Assembly (NCBI RefSeq): GCF_044904605.1
Contig: NZ_JADIKI010000021.1
Location: 372,001 to 436,000, forward strand
DNA from: Dyella_B humi
GTDB lineage: Bacteria; Pseudomonadota; Gammaproteobacteria; Xanthomonadales; Rhodanobacteraceae
Reading direction: 5' to 3'
DNA: 64,000 nucleotides
The position numbers and the translations under genes are program-made. Under the pieces are notes generated by a model. It had not been told where the DNA came from and made no database searches. It worked only from the letters and a program-made list of their open reading frames with translations. Of this stretch, positions 34,548 to 42,929 are shown piece after piece (position 1 is the stretch's first letter; the number at the start of each line of letters is the position of its first letter).

Positions 34548-36436
34548 ACGCCCGCGAAAGCCCGCTTCTGCACCAGCTCGCACACGGTACGCACGTCACC
34601 ATCCATCGCGCGATCGCGATGGATGAAGCTGATGCGCTCACGCAACGTTTCGTACGCTTTGCGCACCGATTCACCCGCATGGAATTCGCCCACTTCCGCC
34701 AGCGCTGCGGTGAGCTGCTTCACTTCTTCCACGAATTGCGCGTAATGCGGATGGTCCTCGCGCGGCGCATTCGTCACCTTGGAGGCCAGCGCCTGCCAGT
34801 TGCCGCGCGCGGCCAAGCGGCGCGCAGCGTTGAGCATTTCCTGACGATAGTCCAACGCCTGAGCGGCGGTGTACAACTCCAACGCCAGCACGTGACTGAG
34901 GTCTTCGGTCATTTCCAGCACGTGGCGCGCCTCGTTGGCGCCCATGGAAACATGATCCTCGGCGTTCGCGCTGGTCGGCACCGAATACACGCTGGCCGGA
35001 TGTGCGCGCGTGGCGAGATCGTTCACCAGCGCCGCGGCCGTGTACTGCACGATCATGAAGCCGGAATCGGTGCCGTCTTCGTTACCAGTGAGGAAGGCCG
35101 GCAGGCCATCATTGGTGGCCGGGTCGACCAGCTTGTTGAGGCGACGCTCGGAAATCGATGCCAGCACGGGAATCGCCGCCTTCACATAACTCATCGCCAA
35201 CGCAAGCGGCATGCCGTGGAAATGGCCGGCGGAGATCACCTGCTCCTCGATGTGCGCAGCGTCGGTGTTGTCCGGGAAGATCAGCGGATTGTCGGTCACC
35301 GCGTTCAATTCGATATCGATGATGCGGCAGGCCTGCGCCCAGGCATCGCGCACCGCGCCGTGCACCTGCGGCATGCAGCGCAGACAATATGCATCCTGCG
35401 GCTGGTGCTTCTTGCCACCTTTGAACGGCAGGAAGCGGCTATAGAACGCCTCGCGACCGTGACGCTGGTTGGCGGGCACCCAGTCCCAGCCAATGTCGAA
35501 GCTCAGCGCCTGGTCTTCCGGCGTGCTCCACGCATCGGCGCTCCACGGGCGGAAGCGCGGCACCAAGTGATACGGGATATCGACCAGCGTTGAGCTAGTA
35601 AGCAGCGCGCGCACATGATCGGCCGCCTGCACCTGGCCGGGATGCGGGCGCAGCGCATGCACTTCCGGACGCAACGCACCACTGCGGCCGGCGAAAGCAT
35701 CCAGCGTCATCGAAGCGGACAGATCCGCCACGTTGAGCAGATATTCCAGTGTATCCAGCGCCAACACCGCGGTAGCCAGCATCTGCGCCGTGCCGTTGTT
35801 GAGCGCCAGGCCTTCCTTGAAGGATAGGCGGATCGGCTTCAGGCCGGCGCGCTTCAGCGCTTCCGCACCCGGCAGGCGCTCGCCTTGATAGAACGCCTCG
35901 CCACCACCGAGCAGCACGATCGCCAGATGCGACAGCGGCGCCAGATCGCCGCTCGCGCCCACCGACCCTTTCTCCGGCACCACCGGAATCACGTCGCGAT
36001 TGAGCATCTCGGTCAGCGCTTCCAGCGTCTCGACACGGATACCGGAATGACCGCGCATCAGCGTGTTGATGCGGATCACCAGCAACGCGCGCACCACATC
36101 AGTGGCGAACGGCTTGCCCACGCACACAGCATGCGTAGTAATGAGGTTGTGCTGCAGCTCTTCCAGCAACGTGCCTTCCGGCTTGTGCGGATTGCCGCCT
36201 GGCAACTCGTCACGCAAGCGATAAGCACCCAGCAATTTATCCGCGTTGCTGCCGAAGCCGGTGGTAACACCGTAGATCGGCTCACCGCAGCTCACCTTCT
36301 CCGCCAGAAAATCCGCCGCACGCTTTACGCGCAGCAGTTGCCCGGCATCGAGTCGCACGCCGTAGCCATAACGTGCCACGGCGACGAGTTGTTGGCGGCT
36401 AAGGCTATTGCCGTCGAGGAGGATGGTTTGATTCAC
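34544..36436 (-). CDS. Histidine-ammonia-lyase-like aromatic amino-acid lyase, extended form
   Basis: 630 residues, about 120 more than typical HutH (about 510). The MIO cofactor triad Ala-Ser-Gly is at 161-163 in GSVGASGDLAPLSH. Family blocks GVTTGFG, NAVTDNPL, DSGFMIVQYTAAAL and VPTSANAEDHVSM are clear. Extra sequence is found at about 65-85 and 290-370, the latter aromatic- and basic-rich. The selectivity position has Thr-His (101-102) where HutH has Ser-His, and HPASVDS is HPASVYS. Start is GTG with GGAG five bases upstream. No hutU, hutI or hutG is near. It may be a histidine lyase or an aminomutase or lyase for another amino acid. Confidence 0.8.
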   Translation of the reverse strand: MNQTILLDGNSLSRQQLVAVARYGYGVRLDAGQLLRVKRAADFLAEKVSCGEPIYGVTTGFGSNADKLLGAYRLRDELPGGNPHKPEGTLLEELQHNLITTHAVCVGKPFATDVVRALLVIRINTLMRGHSGIRVETLEALTEMLNRDVIPVVPEKGSVGASGDLAPLSHLAIVLLGGGEAFYQGERLPGAEALKRAGLKPIRLSFKEGLALNNGTAQMLATAVLALDTLEYLLNVADLSASMTLDAFAGRSGALRPEVHALRPHPGQVQAADHVRALLTSSTLVDIPYHLVPRFRPWSADAWSTPEDQALSFDIGWDWVPANQRHGREAFYSRFLPFKGGKKHQPQDAYCLRCMPQVHGAVRDAWAQACRIIDIELNAVTDNPLIFPDNTDAAHIEEQVISAGHFHGMPLALAMSYVKAAIPVLASISERRLNKLVDPATNDGLPAFLTGNEDGTDSGFMIVQYTAAALVNDLATRAHPASVYSVPTSANAEDHVSMGANEARHVLEMTEDLSHVLALELYTAAQALDYRQEMLNAARRLAARGNWQALASKVTNAPREDHPHYAQFVEEVKQLTAALAEVGEFHAGESVRKAYETLRERISFIHRDRAMDGDVRTVCELVQKRAFAGV

Positions 36437-36483
36437 AAGGGCTCCAACGTGTTGTCATGCCGCCATGAGCGAAGAGCTATGGT

Positions 36484-36780
36484 TCAATCCTGCAGATTGT
36501 CCCAAAGATCGCGCCATGTGGGGTTAGCTGTTTCGATCAATTCGAGCTTCCATGCGCGAGTCCATTTCTTTAGTTGTTTTTCGCGGGCGATGGCAGAGGG
36601 GAAGTCCAGGTGACGTTCAAACCAGACCAGCTGCTTCACGCCATAGCGCTTGGTAAAGCCGCCACCTAAGCCCTCGCGATGCTGCCATACACGGAACTTA
36701 AGATTTCCAGTGACGCCGACGTACAACGTGCCGCGTTCGCGGTTTGCCATGATGTACACGGCGGGTTGCTTCGGAGCCAT
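36484..36780 (-). CDS. GIY-YIG domain protein
   Basis: 98 residues. AVYIMANRERGTLYVGVTGNL is the GIY-YIG core, in which the canonical glycine of GIY is an alanine-valine pair and YVG replaces YIG; the catalytic-type Arg (FRVWQH) and Glu (AIAREKQLKKW) are conserved. This is the small stand-alone YhbQ/UPF0213-like type, with an unproven nuclease role. It lies upstream of the lyase gene on the same strand. Confidence 0.88.
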   Translation of the reverse strand: MAPKQPAVYIMANRERGTLYVGVTGNLKFRVWQHREGLGGGFTKRYGVKQLVWFERHLDFPSAIAREKQLKKWTRAWKLELIETANPTWRDLWDNLQD

Positions 36781-36842
36781 TCCCGCTTCTTTTCGTCATC
36801 CATGATGCTGGTACTTGATAACAACTCCACTGTTCCTCAAGG

Positions 36843-36924
36843 CCGTCATTCCCGCGCAAGCGGGAATCCATTTTCGCTTTGTGCCGAAGATCAACATGGA
36901 TTCCCGCTTACGCGGGAATGACGG
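36843..36924. repeat. REP-like palindrome, CCCGC subtype
   Basis: 29-base arms (36843-36871 and 36896-36924) reading CCGTCATTCCCGCG...GGAATCCAT and its inverse, with one mismatch in each arm core and a 24-base loop. Confidence 0.9.
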
Positions 36925-36955
36925 CAGGAGAGATTGAGGCACCGAAATAACAACC

Positions 36956-38329
36956 TCACCCCATCACCGCCGCCTGCTCCAATTCCACCCGTAGCGTCTT
37001 CACCAACTCCGTACGCGCCACTTCGAACTGATCCTCACGACGCAAATCCTTCACCGTCACCACGCCCTTGGTCAGCTCATCCTCGCCCAACACGATCACG
37101 AAACGAATGCCAGCGCGATCGGCATACTTGAACTGCTTGCCGAGCTTGCCGCCTTCCAGCACCACTTCCGTGGCGATACCGGCCGAACGCAACTCGCTCG
37201 CCAGCGTCAGATATGCCGGAAGCTGCGCGGCATCCATCTGCGTGACAAGCACATCCACCGTGCTGTGCGCCGTATTAACCAGGCCAGCATCACGCAACTG
37301 CCAGTAAAGGCGCGTCAAGCCGATGGAAATACCCACGCCCGGCAAGTGCGATTTGGTGTATTGGCCGGCCAAGTTTTCGTAGCGACCGCCGGAGCAGATC
37401 GAACCGATCTGCGGGTGATCGTTGAGCGTGGTCTCGTAGACCGTACCGGTGTAGTAATCCAGGCCACGCGCAATCGACAAATTCAGCGCGTAATGCGTTT
37501 CCGGCACGCCGAAATCGTGGATCAAGCCCAGCACTTCCTTCAACTCGGCACGACCCTGTTCCATTGCCTCCGGACCAGAGCCCAGCGCATCGAGCTTGGC
37601 GAACGCATCCTGCAACGAGGTCGAGCGCACCTGCACGAAAGCCAGAATCTTCTGCGCCGCTTCCGCACTCAGGCCGAATGCCTCGCCTGTGAGAGTTTCG
37701 CGCACGTAATCCGCGCCGCGCTTGTCCAGCTTGTCCACTTCGCGCAGCACCAGCGTCTGCTGCTCCGGATCGGTCACACCCAGGCTCTCGAAATAGCCGC
37801 GCATCAACTTGCGGTTGTTGAGCTGGATGGTGAACGGGCCGATGTTCAGCTCGCGGAACACACTGTAGATCACCGCCGGCAGCTCGGCGTCGTAGCGGAC
37901 AGACAGACTGTCCTTGCCGATCACGTCGATGTCGCACTGATAGAACTCGCGGAAGCGCCCGCGCTGCGCGCGCTCACCACGGTACACGCGCTGCATCTGG
38001 TAGCGGCGGAATGGAAAGCTAAGGTCGTGCTCATGCTCGGCCACGTAGCGAGCGAGCGGGACAGTAAGGTCGAAGCGCAAGGCCAGTTCCGGCTTCTCAC
38101 CCTGCTCCAGCGCGCCGGTGGACTGCACGAAATACACCTGCCGCTCCGTCTCCCCACCGGTCTTGGTCAGCAGCACGTCCGAATACTCCATCACCGGCGT
38201 CTCCACCGGCAGGAAACCGAAGCGCTCGTAATTGCGACGAATCACGTCGAGCATGCGCTGGAAAGCAATCTGGTCGAGCGGCAACAGCTCGAGCACGCCG
38301 GGCATGGTGCGGGCCTGGGTAAGCGCCAT
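36956..38329 (-). CDS. hisS: Histidyl-tRNA synthetase
   Basis: 457-residue class II synthetase. Motif 1 surrounds ETPVMEYSDVL, motif 2 is RYQMQRVYRGERAQRGRFREFYQCD, the histidine-specific block is RGLDYYTGTVYE, and motif 3 is PGVGISIGLTRL. The C-terminal anticodon-binding domain starts near residue 360. The ATG at 38329 begins at a normal family N-terminus; the open frame extends 34 codons further upstream without homology. Confidence 0.96.
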   Translation of the reverse strand: MALTQARTMPGVLELLPLDQIAFQRMLDVIRRNYERFGFLPVETPVMEYSDVLLTKTGGETERQVYFVQSTGALEQGEKPELALRFDLTVPLARYVAEHEHDLSFPFRRYQMQRVYRGERAQRGRFREFYQCDIDVIGKDSLSVRYDAELPAVIYSVFRELNIGPFTIQLNNRKLMRGYFESLGVTDPEQQTLVLREVDKLDKRGADYVRETLTGEAFGLSAEAAQKILAFVQVRSTSLQDAFAKLDALGSGPEAMEQGRAELKEVLGLIHDFGVPETHYALNLSIARGLDYYTGTVYETTLNDHPQIGSICSGGRYENLAGQYTKSHLPGVGISIGLTRLYWQLRDAGLVNTAHSTVDVLVTQMDAAQLPAYLTLASELRSAGIATEVVLEGGKLGKQFKYADRAGIRFVIVLGEDELTKGVVTVKDLRREDQFEVARTELVKTLRVELEQAAVMG

Positions 38330-38450
38330 GGAATCCTCTGCTTGGGGGTGGAAAACGCCGCAGAACGGCAGCCCAATAGCGTAACAGATGCACCCGCCCG
38401 ACCCTCCCCGCCACGGCACGAATTCCGGCATCTACGGCGGCCCAGACCTG

Positions 38451-38479
38451 TTGCCAACCTTACCCCATCCCGTTAAGAT
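38451..38479 (+). promoter_or_regulatory. Promoter of tRNA-Pro
   Basis: TTGCCA (38451-38456), a 17-base spacer and TAAGAT (38474-38479) make a good sigma-70 promoter whose start site would lie about 6 bases before the tRNA. Confidence 0.75.
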
Positions 38480-38491
38480 ACGCGGCTCCCG

Positions 38492-38568
38492 CGGGGTGTA
38501 GCTCAGCCTGGTAGAGCGCTACGTTCGGGACGTAGAAGTCGCATGTTCGAATCATGTCACCCCGACCA
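38492..38568 (+). tRNA. tRNA-Pro (anticodon CGG)
   Basis: 77 bases including an encoded CCA. The acceptor arms CGGGGTG/CACCCCG pair, the D-arm contains AGCTCAGCCTGGTAGAGC, the anticodon arm CTACG-TTCGGGA-CGTAG presents CGG, and the T-arm has GTTCGAATC. The 5' C opposite G is characteristic of bacterial tRNA-Pro. Confidence 0.95.
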
Positions 38569-38576
38569 ATGTTTCT

Positions 38577-38605
38577 AAAAAAGCCGGCCTAGCGCCGGCT
38601 TTTTT
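38577..38605 (+). terminator. Intrinsic terminator of tRNA-Pro
   Basis: GCCGGC (38583-38588) and GCCGGC (38594-38599) flanked by A6 and T6, 9 bases after the tRNA. Confidence 0.9.
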
Positions 38606-38740
38606 ATTTGACTTGAACTCAACATCTTGCACAGTCCGACGTCATTCGCCGCCGCGCCGACGACGGATGTCTCGCTTGCGCCAGTCGCCATCAGATCTAG
38701 CGTTCAAAGCAGGCAGATGAACAGAGGCAAGAGGCCCCGG

Positions 38741-39715
38741 TCACTCGTTACCCTTGATCTTGACGGTATGCACGGGACGGCACTGGCTGCCATCGCAGTC
38801 GATCAGCACGCCGTAGCTACCACAAGGCGCGACGAAGGTTGAATCACCATTGTCTTGAATGGCCCCACATCCCATCTGGCTTGCAACATCCCGCGCCATT
38901 GACGCCATCGCTGCGCTGGCTGCGGAGACCTGGGTGGGTGCTGCCGCAACCGCAGGAGTGGGCGATGCTGCAGTTACGTTGGCGGTAGCGACAAGTATAG
39001 GCGTGGGCGTGACCACAGCAGGTGTCGTGGAAGCGACCGCCGCCACTAACGGAGTGCCGACATCGTAATGACTAAGGTGGTTCCTGATCGCCAACTGCAC
39101 TGCACTCGCTAGTGGATCCTGGTCACCATGCTTGTGCATCGGTGCAAGCGTGCGTGTGAATACCTTTTTCCCGCCAATATCCGTATCGATGTAAACGATG
39201 TAGACGGCTGCCTTATCCGGATTCTCGGTATGCGTGAAAAATCCACGCTGATATTCATCGTTTGCCGAGCGATCAAATGTTCTTTCATCAAAAATTTTCG
39301 TCTGGGCCTGCACATCATGGTCGGACAAAGCATTCGCTACCAGCGCACCCACTAAACCGCCAACGACCGCTCCGGTCGTGCCCGCCGTGAGCTGCGACTT
39401 GTTGTTTTGGTAAACGACAAAATGATAGACATCCAATTCAGGTGAATTCCCTTCACTCTTGAACTTCTCGAAAGCCTGGTACTGCAGCAAGCGAACCGGC
39501 GACGGCGACAATCGCTCATCTCCCGTTCGAATGATGCCGTATTTATCGTTACTGATAAGTAGGCTGAATATGTTTTTGTCCTTTTCGTTGGCAGGTCGCA
39601 TGTCGCGCACCAACAGCGAATCCGATTTGGCAATATCGGGCACATTGACCTTTGTTACTACCGGTGCGCATGCAGCACACATCAACGATAAAAGAACAAC
39701 CATCGCTCTTTTCAT
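38741..39715 (-). CDS. Predicted lipoprotein with glycine-zipper segment, function unknown
   Basis: 324 residues. The signal peptide has lipobox CAAC (Cys16). A glycine-rich hydrophobic segment around residues 115-135 (GTTGAVVGGLVGALVANAL) suggests membrane insertion. An Ala/Thr/Pro-rich linker (about 220-275) precedes a C-terminal part with four cysteines (MGCGAIQ, APCGSY, IDCDGSQC). I do not recognise the protein. Its 5' half is clearly richer in A+T than neighbouring genes, and it lies just downstream of tRNA-Pro, so horizontal acquisition is possible. The ATG at 39715 is chosen for the lipobox. Confidence 0.65.
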   Translation of the reverse strand: MKRAMVVLLSLMCAACAPVVTKVNVPDIAKSDSLLVRDMRPANEKDKNIFSLLISNDKYGIIRTGDERLSPSPVRLLQYQAFEKFKSEGNSPELDVYHFVVYQNNKSQLTAGTTGAVVGGLVGALVANALSDHDVQAQTKIFDERTFDRSANDEYQRGFFTHTENPDKAAVYIVYIDTDIGGKKVFTRTLAPMHKHGDQDPLASAVQLAIRNHLSHYDVGTPLVAAVASTTPAVVTPTPILVATANVTAASPTPAVAAAPTQVSAASAAMASMARDVASQMGCGAIQDNGDSTFVAPCGSYGVLIDCDGSQCRPVHTVKIKGNE

Positions 39716-40023
39716 AGATCCCCTGTTTGATCTGAAGTAGAACAATCAAAAGCAATCAAAGCTGTCGGCACATGGCCTTCTGTTTGATCGCCATCCGTGA
39801 CCAGGCACACCATTCAAACCGCACAGCGTCTAGGCTGTCAGCGCAAGGAAAAATCAACTCGGCCGCCTTATCGAGCAAAGGCAACCAGACACCAATCGCG
39901 CTAATCAGCCCAAAATAAGCCAGGAAACACGCAGCGTTTCATATCAATACCGCCCCATCCTGCATCCCCTGATCCCCTGTTGCAGCGCAGTGCGCGCAGC
40001 ACAACTAAGTTCGAGGATAAGCC
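39716..40023. other. Long intergenic region, no clear gene
   Basis: About 300 bases upstream of the lipoprotein gene. I see no coding region, strong hairpin or repeat. Repeated CAATCAAA near 39746-39762 may belong to an AT-rich promoter region of the lipoprotein gene. Confidence 0.4.
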
Positions 40024-40104
40024 ATGAATATGTCAATACCCGTGCCTGAAAGCCTTCCTTCGCATCATTTTGCGATGAGCGCTCGTATCAAAAGCATGAC
40101 CTGA
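40024..40104 (+). CDS. Possible 26-residue peptide ORF
   Basis: ATG at 40024 is preceded by GAGG with a seven-base spacing and encodes 26 residues (MNMSIPVPESLP, then SHHFAMSARIKSMT). It overlaps the 3' end of the MocR gene on the other strand by 17 bases. There is no recognisable motif; the support is only the ribosome-binding site. Confidence 0.25.
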   Translation: MNMSIPVPESLPSHHFAMSARIKSMT

Positions 40105-41566
40105 GCCGCCGTATTCCATCTGCAATCTCAAGAATGCTAGCCCCTGAGTAACCAAGGATCACCCCGCCCCGCTTGGGCGGCTTTGCGTAGCAAATTGACA
40201 ACGGCCGCGTGGAGATACCCAGCTTGGCCGTTTTGATGGAGAGTGCGACGTCGTCGATGCCGCGCGGCAGCAACGCAGTGAGCTGCATACCGGCATGAGT
40301 GCCGATGACTTCGAGTTTGTCGTCCATGTATTGATCGATCGCTTCGAGCAATGCGGTGCGTCGCTCGAGATACAACGCACGCATGCGACGGATGTGTCGT
40401 GCGAATTGGCCTGTGCGGATGAAGTCGGTGAGTGCGGCTTGGTAGAGGGTGGATGAGAAGGTGTCGAAGGCGTCGCGGACGGTGGCAAAGGCGGGGATGA
40501 GGTCTTTGGGGGCGACGATGTAGCCGACGCGCAGTGCGGGGAACATCACTTTGCTGAAGGTGCCGACGTAGATGACGCGGTCGTCGGTGTCCATGCCTTG
40601 CAGCGATGCAAGTGGACGGCCGCCGAAGCGGTATTCGCTGTCGTAGTCGTCTTCGATGATCCATGCGCCGGTGCGTGCGGCCCAGCTTAGAAGCTGCATG
40701 CGTCGTGCGGCGCTCATGGTGACGCCGAGTGGAAATTGGTGTGATGGGGAGATGTAGATGAGGCATGCGTTTTTGCTCAAGCGGATGCCTGCGTCGACAT
40801 TCAAGCCTTCGTCGTCCACGGGTACTGGAACAATATCCGCACCGACAGTGCGTAATGCTTGCCGCGCGCCGGGATAGCCAGGGTCTTCCATCCACACGCG
40901 ATCCTTTGCTTCCAGCAGGGCGTGCGCGCAGATCTGCAAACCGTGTTGCGAGCCGGTAGTGATGAGTATCTGCGATGCGTCACAGCGCACCGCGCGTACG
41001 GTGCCCAGGTATTCGGCGATGGCTTCGCGCAACGGCAGATGGCCCATCGGGTTGCCGTAGACCATATGGTCGATAGGCGGTTGGCGTGCGTATCGATTGA
41101 CCAGCTTGGACCAGGCGACGATGGGAAAGTGATCGATGGCTGGCAGGCCGACGCGAAACGCACCCTGGTTGTCGGCCCAGGTTTGCGGTGGTGTGCGCAG
41201 TGTCGCAACGCGTTGGGAAATTCTGCGCGGCGCGCTTGGAACCATGCGAGGTTGTGATGCACGTTGTGTTGCATTAGTGAGTTTCGGCACTTCGCCGGGT
41301 ATCGAACGCGCGACGCAGGTACCGGCACCGACGAAGGTTTCCAGATAACCCTCCGCGTACAACTGCTCGTACGCACTCAGTACCGGAATGCGAGAAATGC
41401 TGAGCTCGTTTGCCAGGCTGCGTGTGGAGGGTACGCGCTGCCCTGGCCGCAAACGGCCATCGATGATGGCGCGGCGAAACCACTCGGACAGTTGGTCGTA
41501 CATGGGCACGCCGCCGGAGGCATCCAGGGCGACCGGGGGAAGGAAACCAGCGGATAGTCGTTTCAT
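40088..41566 (-). CDS. MocR/GabR-type transcriptional regulator (GntR HTH fused to aminotransferase)
   Basis: 492 residues. The winged HTH of the GntR family is at about 20-90 (RPGQRVPSTRSLANELSISR). The remainder is a fold type I aminotransferase-like domain with the PLP lysine K339 in VGTFSKVMFP and the Asp of IIEDDYDSEYRFGG. Such proteins sense PLP or an amino-acid-related ligand. The ATG at 41566 is chosen over one at 41608 because the latter lies inside a 15-bp palindrome that is better read as the operator. The divergent neighbour operon is the likely target. Confidence 0.87.
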   Translation of the reverse strand: MKRLSAGFLPPVALDASGGVPMYDQLSEWFRRAIIDGRLRPGQRVPSTRSLANELSISRIPVLSAYEQLYAEGYLETFVGAGTCVARSIPGEVPKLTNATQRASQPRMVPSAPRRISQRVATLRTPPQTWADNQGAFRVGLPAIDHFPIVAWSKLVNRYARQPPIDHMVYGNPMGHLPLREAIAEYLGTVRAVRCDASQILITTGSQHGLQICAHALLEAKDRVWMEDPGYPGARQALRTVGADIVPVPVDDEGLNVDAGIRLSKNACLIYISPSHQFPLGVTMSAARRMQLLSWAARTGAWIIEDDYDSEYRFGGRPLASLQGMDTDDRVIYVGTFSKVMFPALRVGYIVAPKDLIPAFATVRDAFDTFSSTLYQAALTDFIRTGQFARHIRRMRALYLERRTALLEAIDQYMDDKLEVIGTHAGMQLTALLPRGIDDVALSIKTAKLGISTRPLSICYAKPPKRGGVILGYSGASILEIADGIRRLRSCF

Positions 41567-41572
41567 ACCGGG

Positions 41573-41606
41573 GACCTTAAAGTGATACCGAGACCACAAA
41601 GTGGTC
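41573..41606. promoter_or_regulatory. Candidate MocR operator (direct repeat plus palindrome)
   Basis: GACCttAAAGTGaT (41573-41586) and GACCacAAAGTGgT (41592-41605) are direct repeats offset by 19 bases, about two helical turns. The second also forms a perfect palindrome GACCAC-AAA-GTGGTC (41592-41606). The element lies directly upstream of the regulator ATG and 90 bases before the divergent operon. Direct repeats on one DNA face are the known binding mode of GabR/PdxR-type proteins. Confidence 0.65.
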
Positions 41607-41697
41607 ATATCGGATCATACTCAAGTGGCTATTTTCGCGAACCACTGGCGAGCTTACTTTCTGCCTTACGCGGCCGAGGCCGCCGGAAGGTTGGGTC

Positions 41698-41904
41698 ATG
41701 AAAACGCTCCGCAAAGCTTCGTTCTACTGTGTGCTTGGGTTGGCGACAGCAATGCTTTGCCCTGCTCCGCTTTCGGCGCAAGCCGCATCGAATACCGCGC
41801 AGATGGCGCCGGATTCGCATCGCCTCGAGCAGTCGTTCTCTGACGACAATGGCAAAACATGGGAACAGAACTTCGTTGCAAATCTCACACGGATCAAATC
41901 ATGA
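41698..41904 (+). CDS. Small secreted protein, unknown
   Basis: 68 residues. A signal peptide ends near AQA (about residue 29), leaving a mature peptide of about 39 residues rich in Asn, Ser and Gln, without cysteines. GGAAGG precedes the ATG. Its stop overlaps the next start in an ATGA, so it is coupled to the outer-membrane protein. I know no homologue. Confidence 0.65.
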   Translation: MKTLRKASFYCVLGLATAMLCPAPLSAQAASNTAQMAPDSHRLEQSFSDDNGKTWEQNFVANLTRIKS

Positions 41905-42893
41905 CTGCGAGGCGGCGCGCCGGACTTTGCTCTCTGTTGTGCATGTTTGGCTGCATGACGCAGTCCATCCCCACATTCGCACAGACAGCACCGGCGCCGC
42001 CGCCCGCTCTATCGACGCAGGAGTCGATGAGCGATGCGTGGTGGACTGGTCCAATGCTGGCCAATTCCGCCGAGACACTGCCGCCGGGGCATTTTCTATT
42101 TGAGCCTTATCTCTACGACATCCGCACTCCGCACACGGATAGCTTTGGATCGCGTACCTACATTCTCTACGGGCTTGTCAACAATCTATCGATCGGGCTG
42201 ATTCCTGTTTTTGGCTATAACAAGGTCAGCAACGGACCGAACAGCTCGGGCGTAGGCCTCGGCGATTGGCAGCTACAGGCGCAATACCGGCTCACCAAAT
42301 TCCATGAAGGAAGCTGGGTACCCACCGTTGCGATCCAATTGCAGGAAACACTGCCTACTGGGAAATACGATCAGCTTGGTAACCGGCCTGCCGATGGCCT
42401 AGGTAGTGGAACCTATACCACCACGGTGGCGATCAACTCGCAGACATATTTCTGGTTGCCGAACGGTCGCATTCTGCGCACGCGCTTGGACATATCCGAA
42501 TCGTTTTCACACAGCGCGCATGTGAAAGGCGTCAGTGTGTACGGTACAGACGAAGCGTTCCGTGGCAGCGTGAAACCCGGCAATGGATTCTTTGCGGATC
42601 TCGCCTTCGAATACAGTCTTACGGAACGGTGGGTGCTGGCGACGGACTTCACCTATGGCCACAACGACAACACACGCGTGACCGGTCTGGATTTCGCGGA
42701 CCCGAGCAACGTGCCGTTTCCGCAAACCGTTCGCGTGAACTCTGGATCGAGTTCGGCCTTCGGTATCGCACCTGCCATTGAATACAACTGGACGCCGGCT
42801 ATTGGCGTATTGCTTGGTACGCGTATCATCTTTGGCGGACATAACAACGTCGGCAGCGTAACGCCCGCCATCGCCCTCAATTACGTGTATTGA
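41901..42893 (+). CDS. Outer-membrane beta-barrel protein (MetA-like), MocR-linked paralogue
   Basis: 330 residues with a signal peptide ending near FAQ (about residue 28) and alternating beta strands, ending in aromatic Tyr. It shares WTGPMLANSAETLPPGHFLFEPYL-type and YGTDEAFRGSV blocks with the protein at 17835-18815. The start at 41901 overlaps the upstream stop and gives a proper signal peptide; an earlier in-frame ATG at 41859 would not. Position next to a MocR gene suggests uptake of, or response to, a small metabolite (inference). Confidence 0.7.
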   Translation: MTARRRAGLCSLLCMFGCMTQSIPTFAQTAPAPPPALSTQESMSDAWWTGPMLANSAETLPPGHFLFEPYLYDIRTPHTDSFGSRTYILYGLVNNLSIGLIPVFGYNKVSNGPNSSGVGLGDWQLQAQYRLTKFHEGSWVPTVAIQLQETLPTGKYDQLGNRPADGLGSGTYTTTVAINSQTYFWLPNGRILRTRLDISESFSHSAHVKGVSVYGTDEAFRGSVKPGNGFFADLAFEYSLTERWVLATDFTYGHNDNTRVTGLDFADPSNVPFPQTVRVNSGSSSAFGIAPAIEYNWTPAIGVLLGTRIIFGGHNNVGSVTPAIALNYVY

Positions 42894-42929
42894 AGGTGAT
42901 ATGGTCACCGCACCCATGGGAGATCACCG

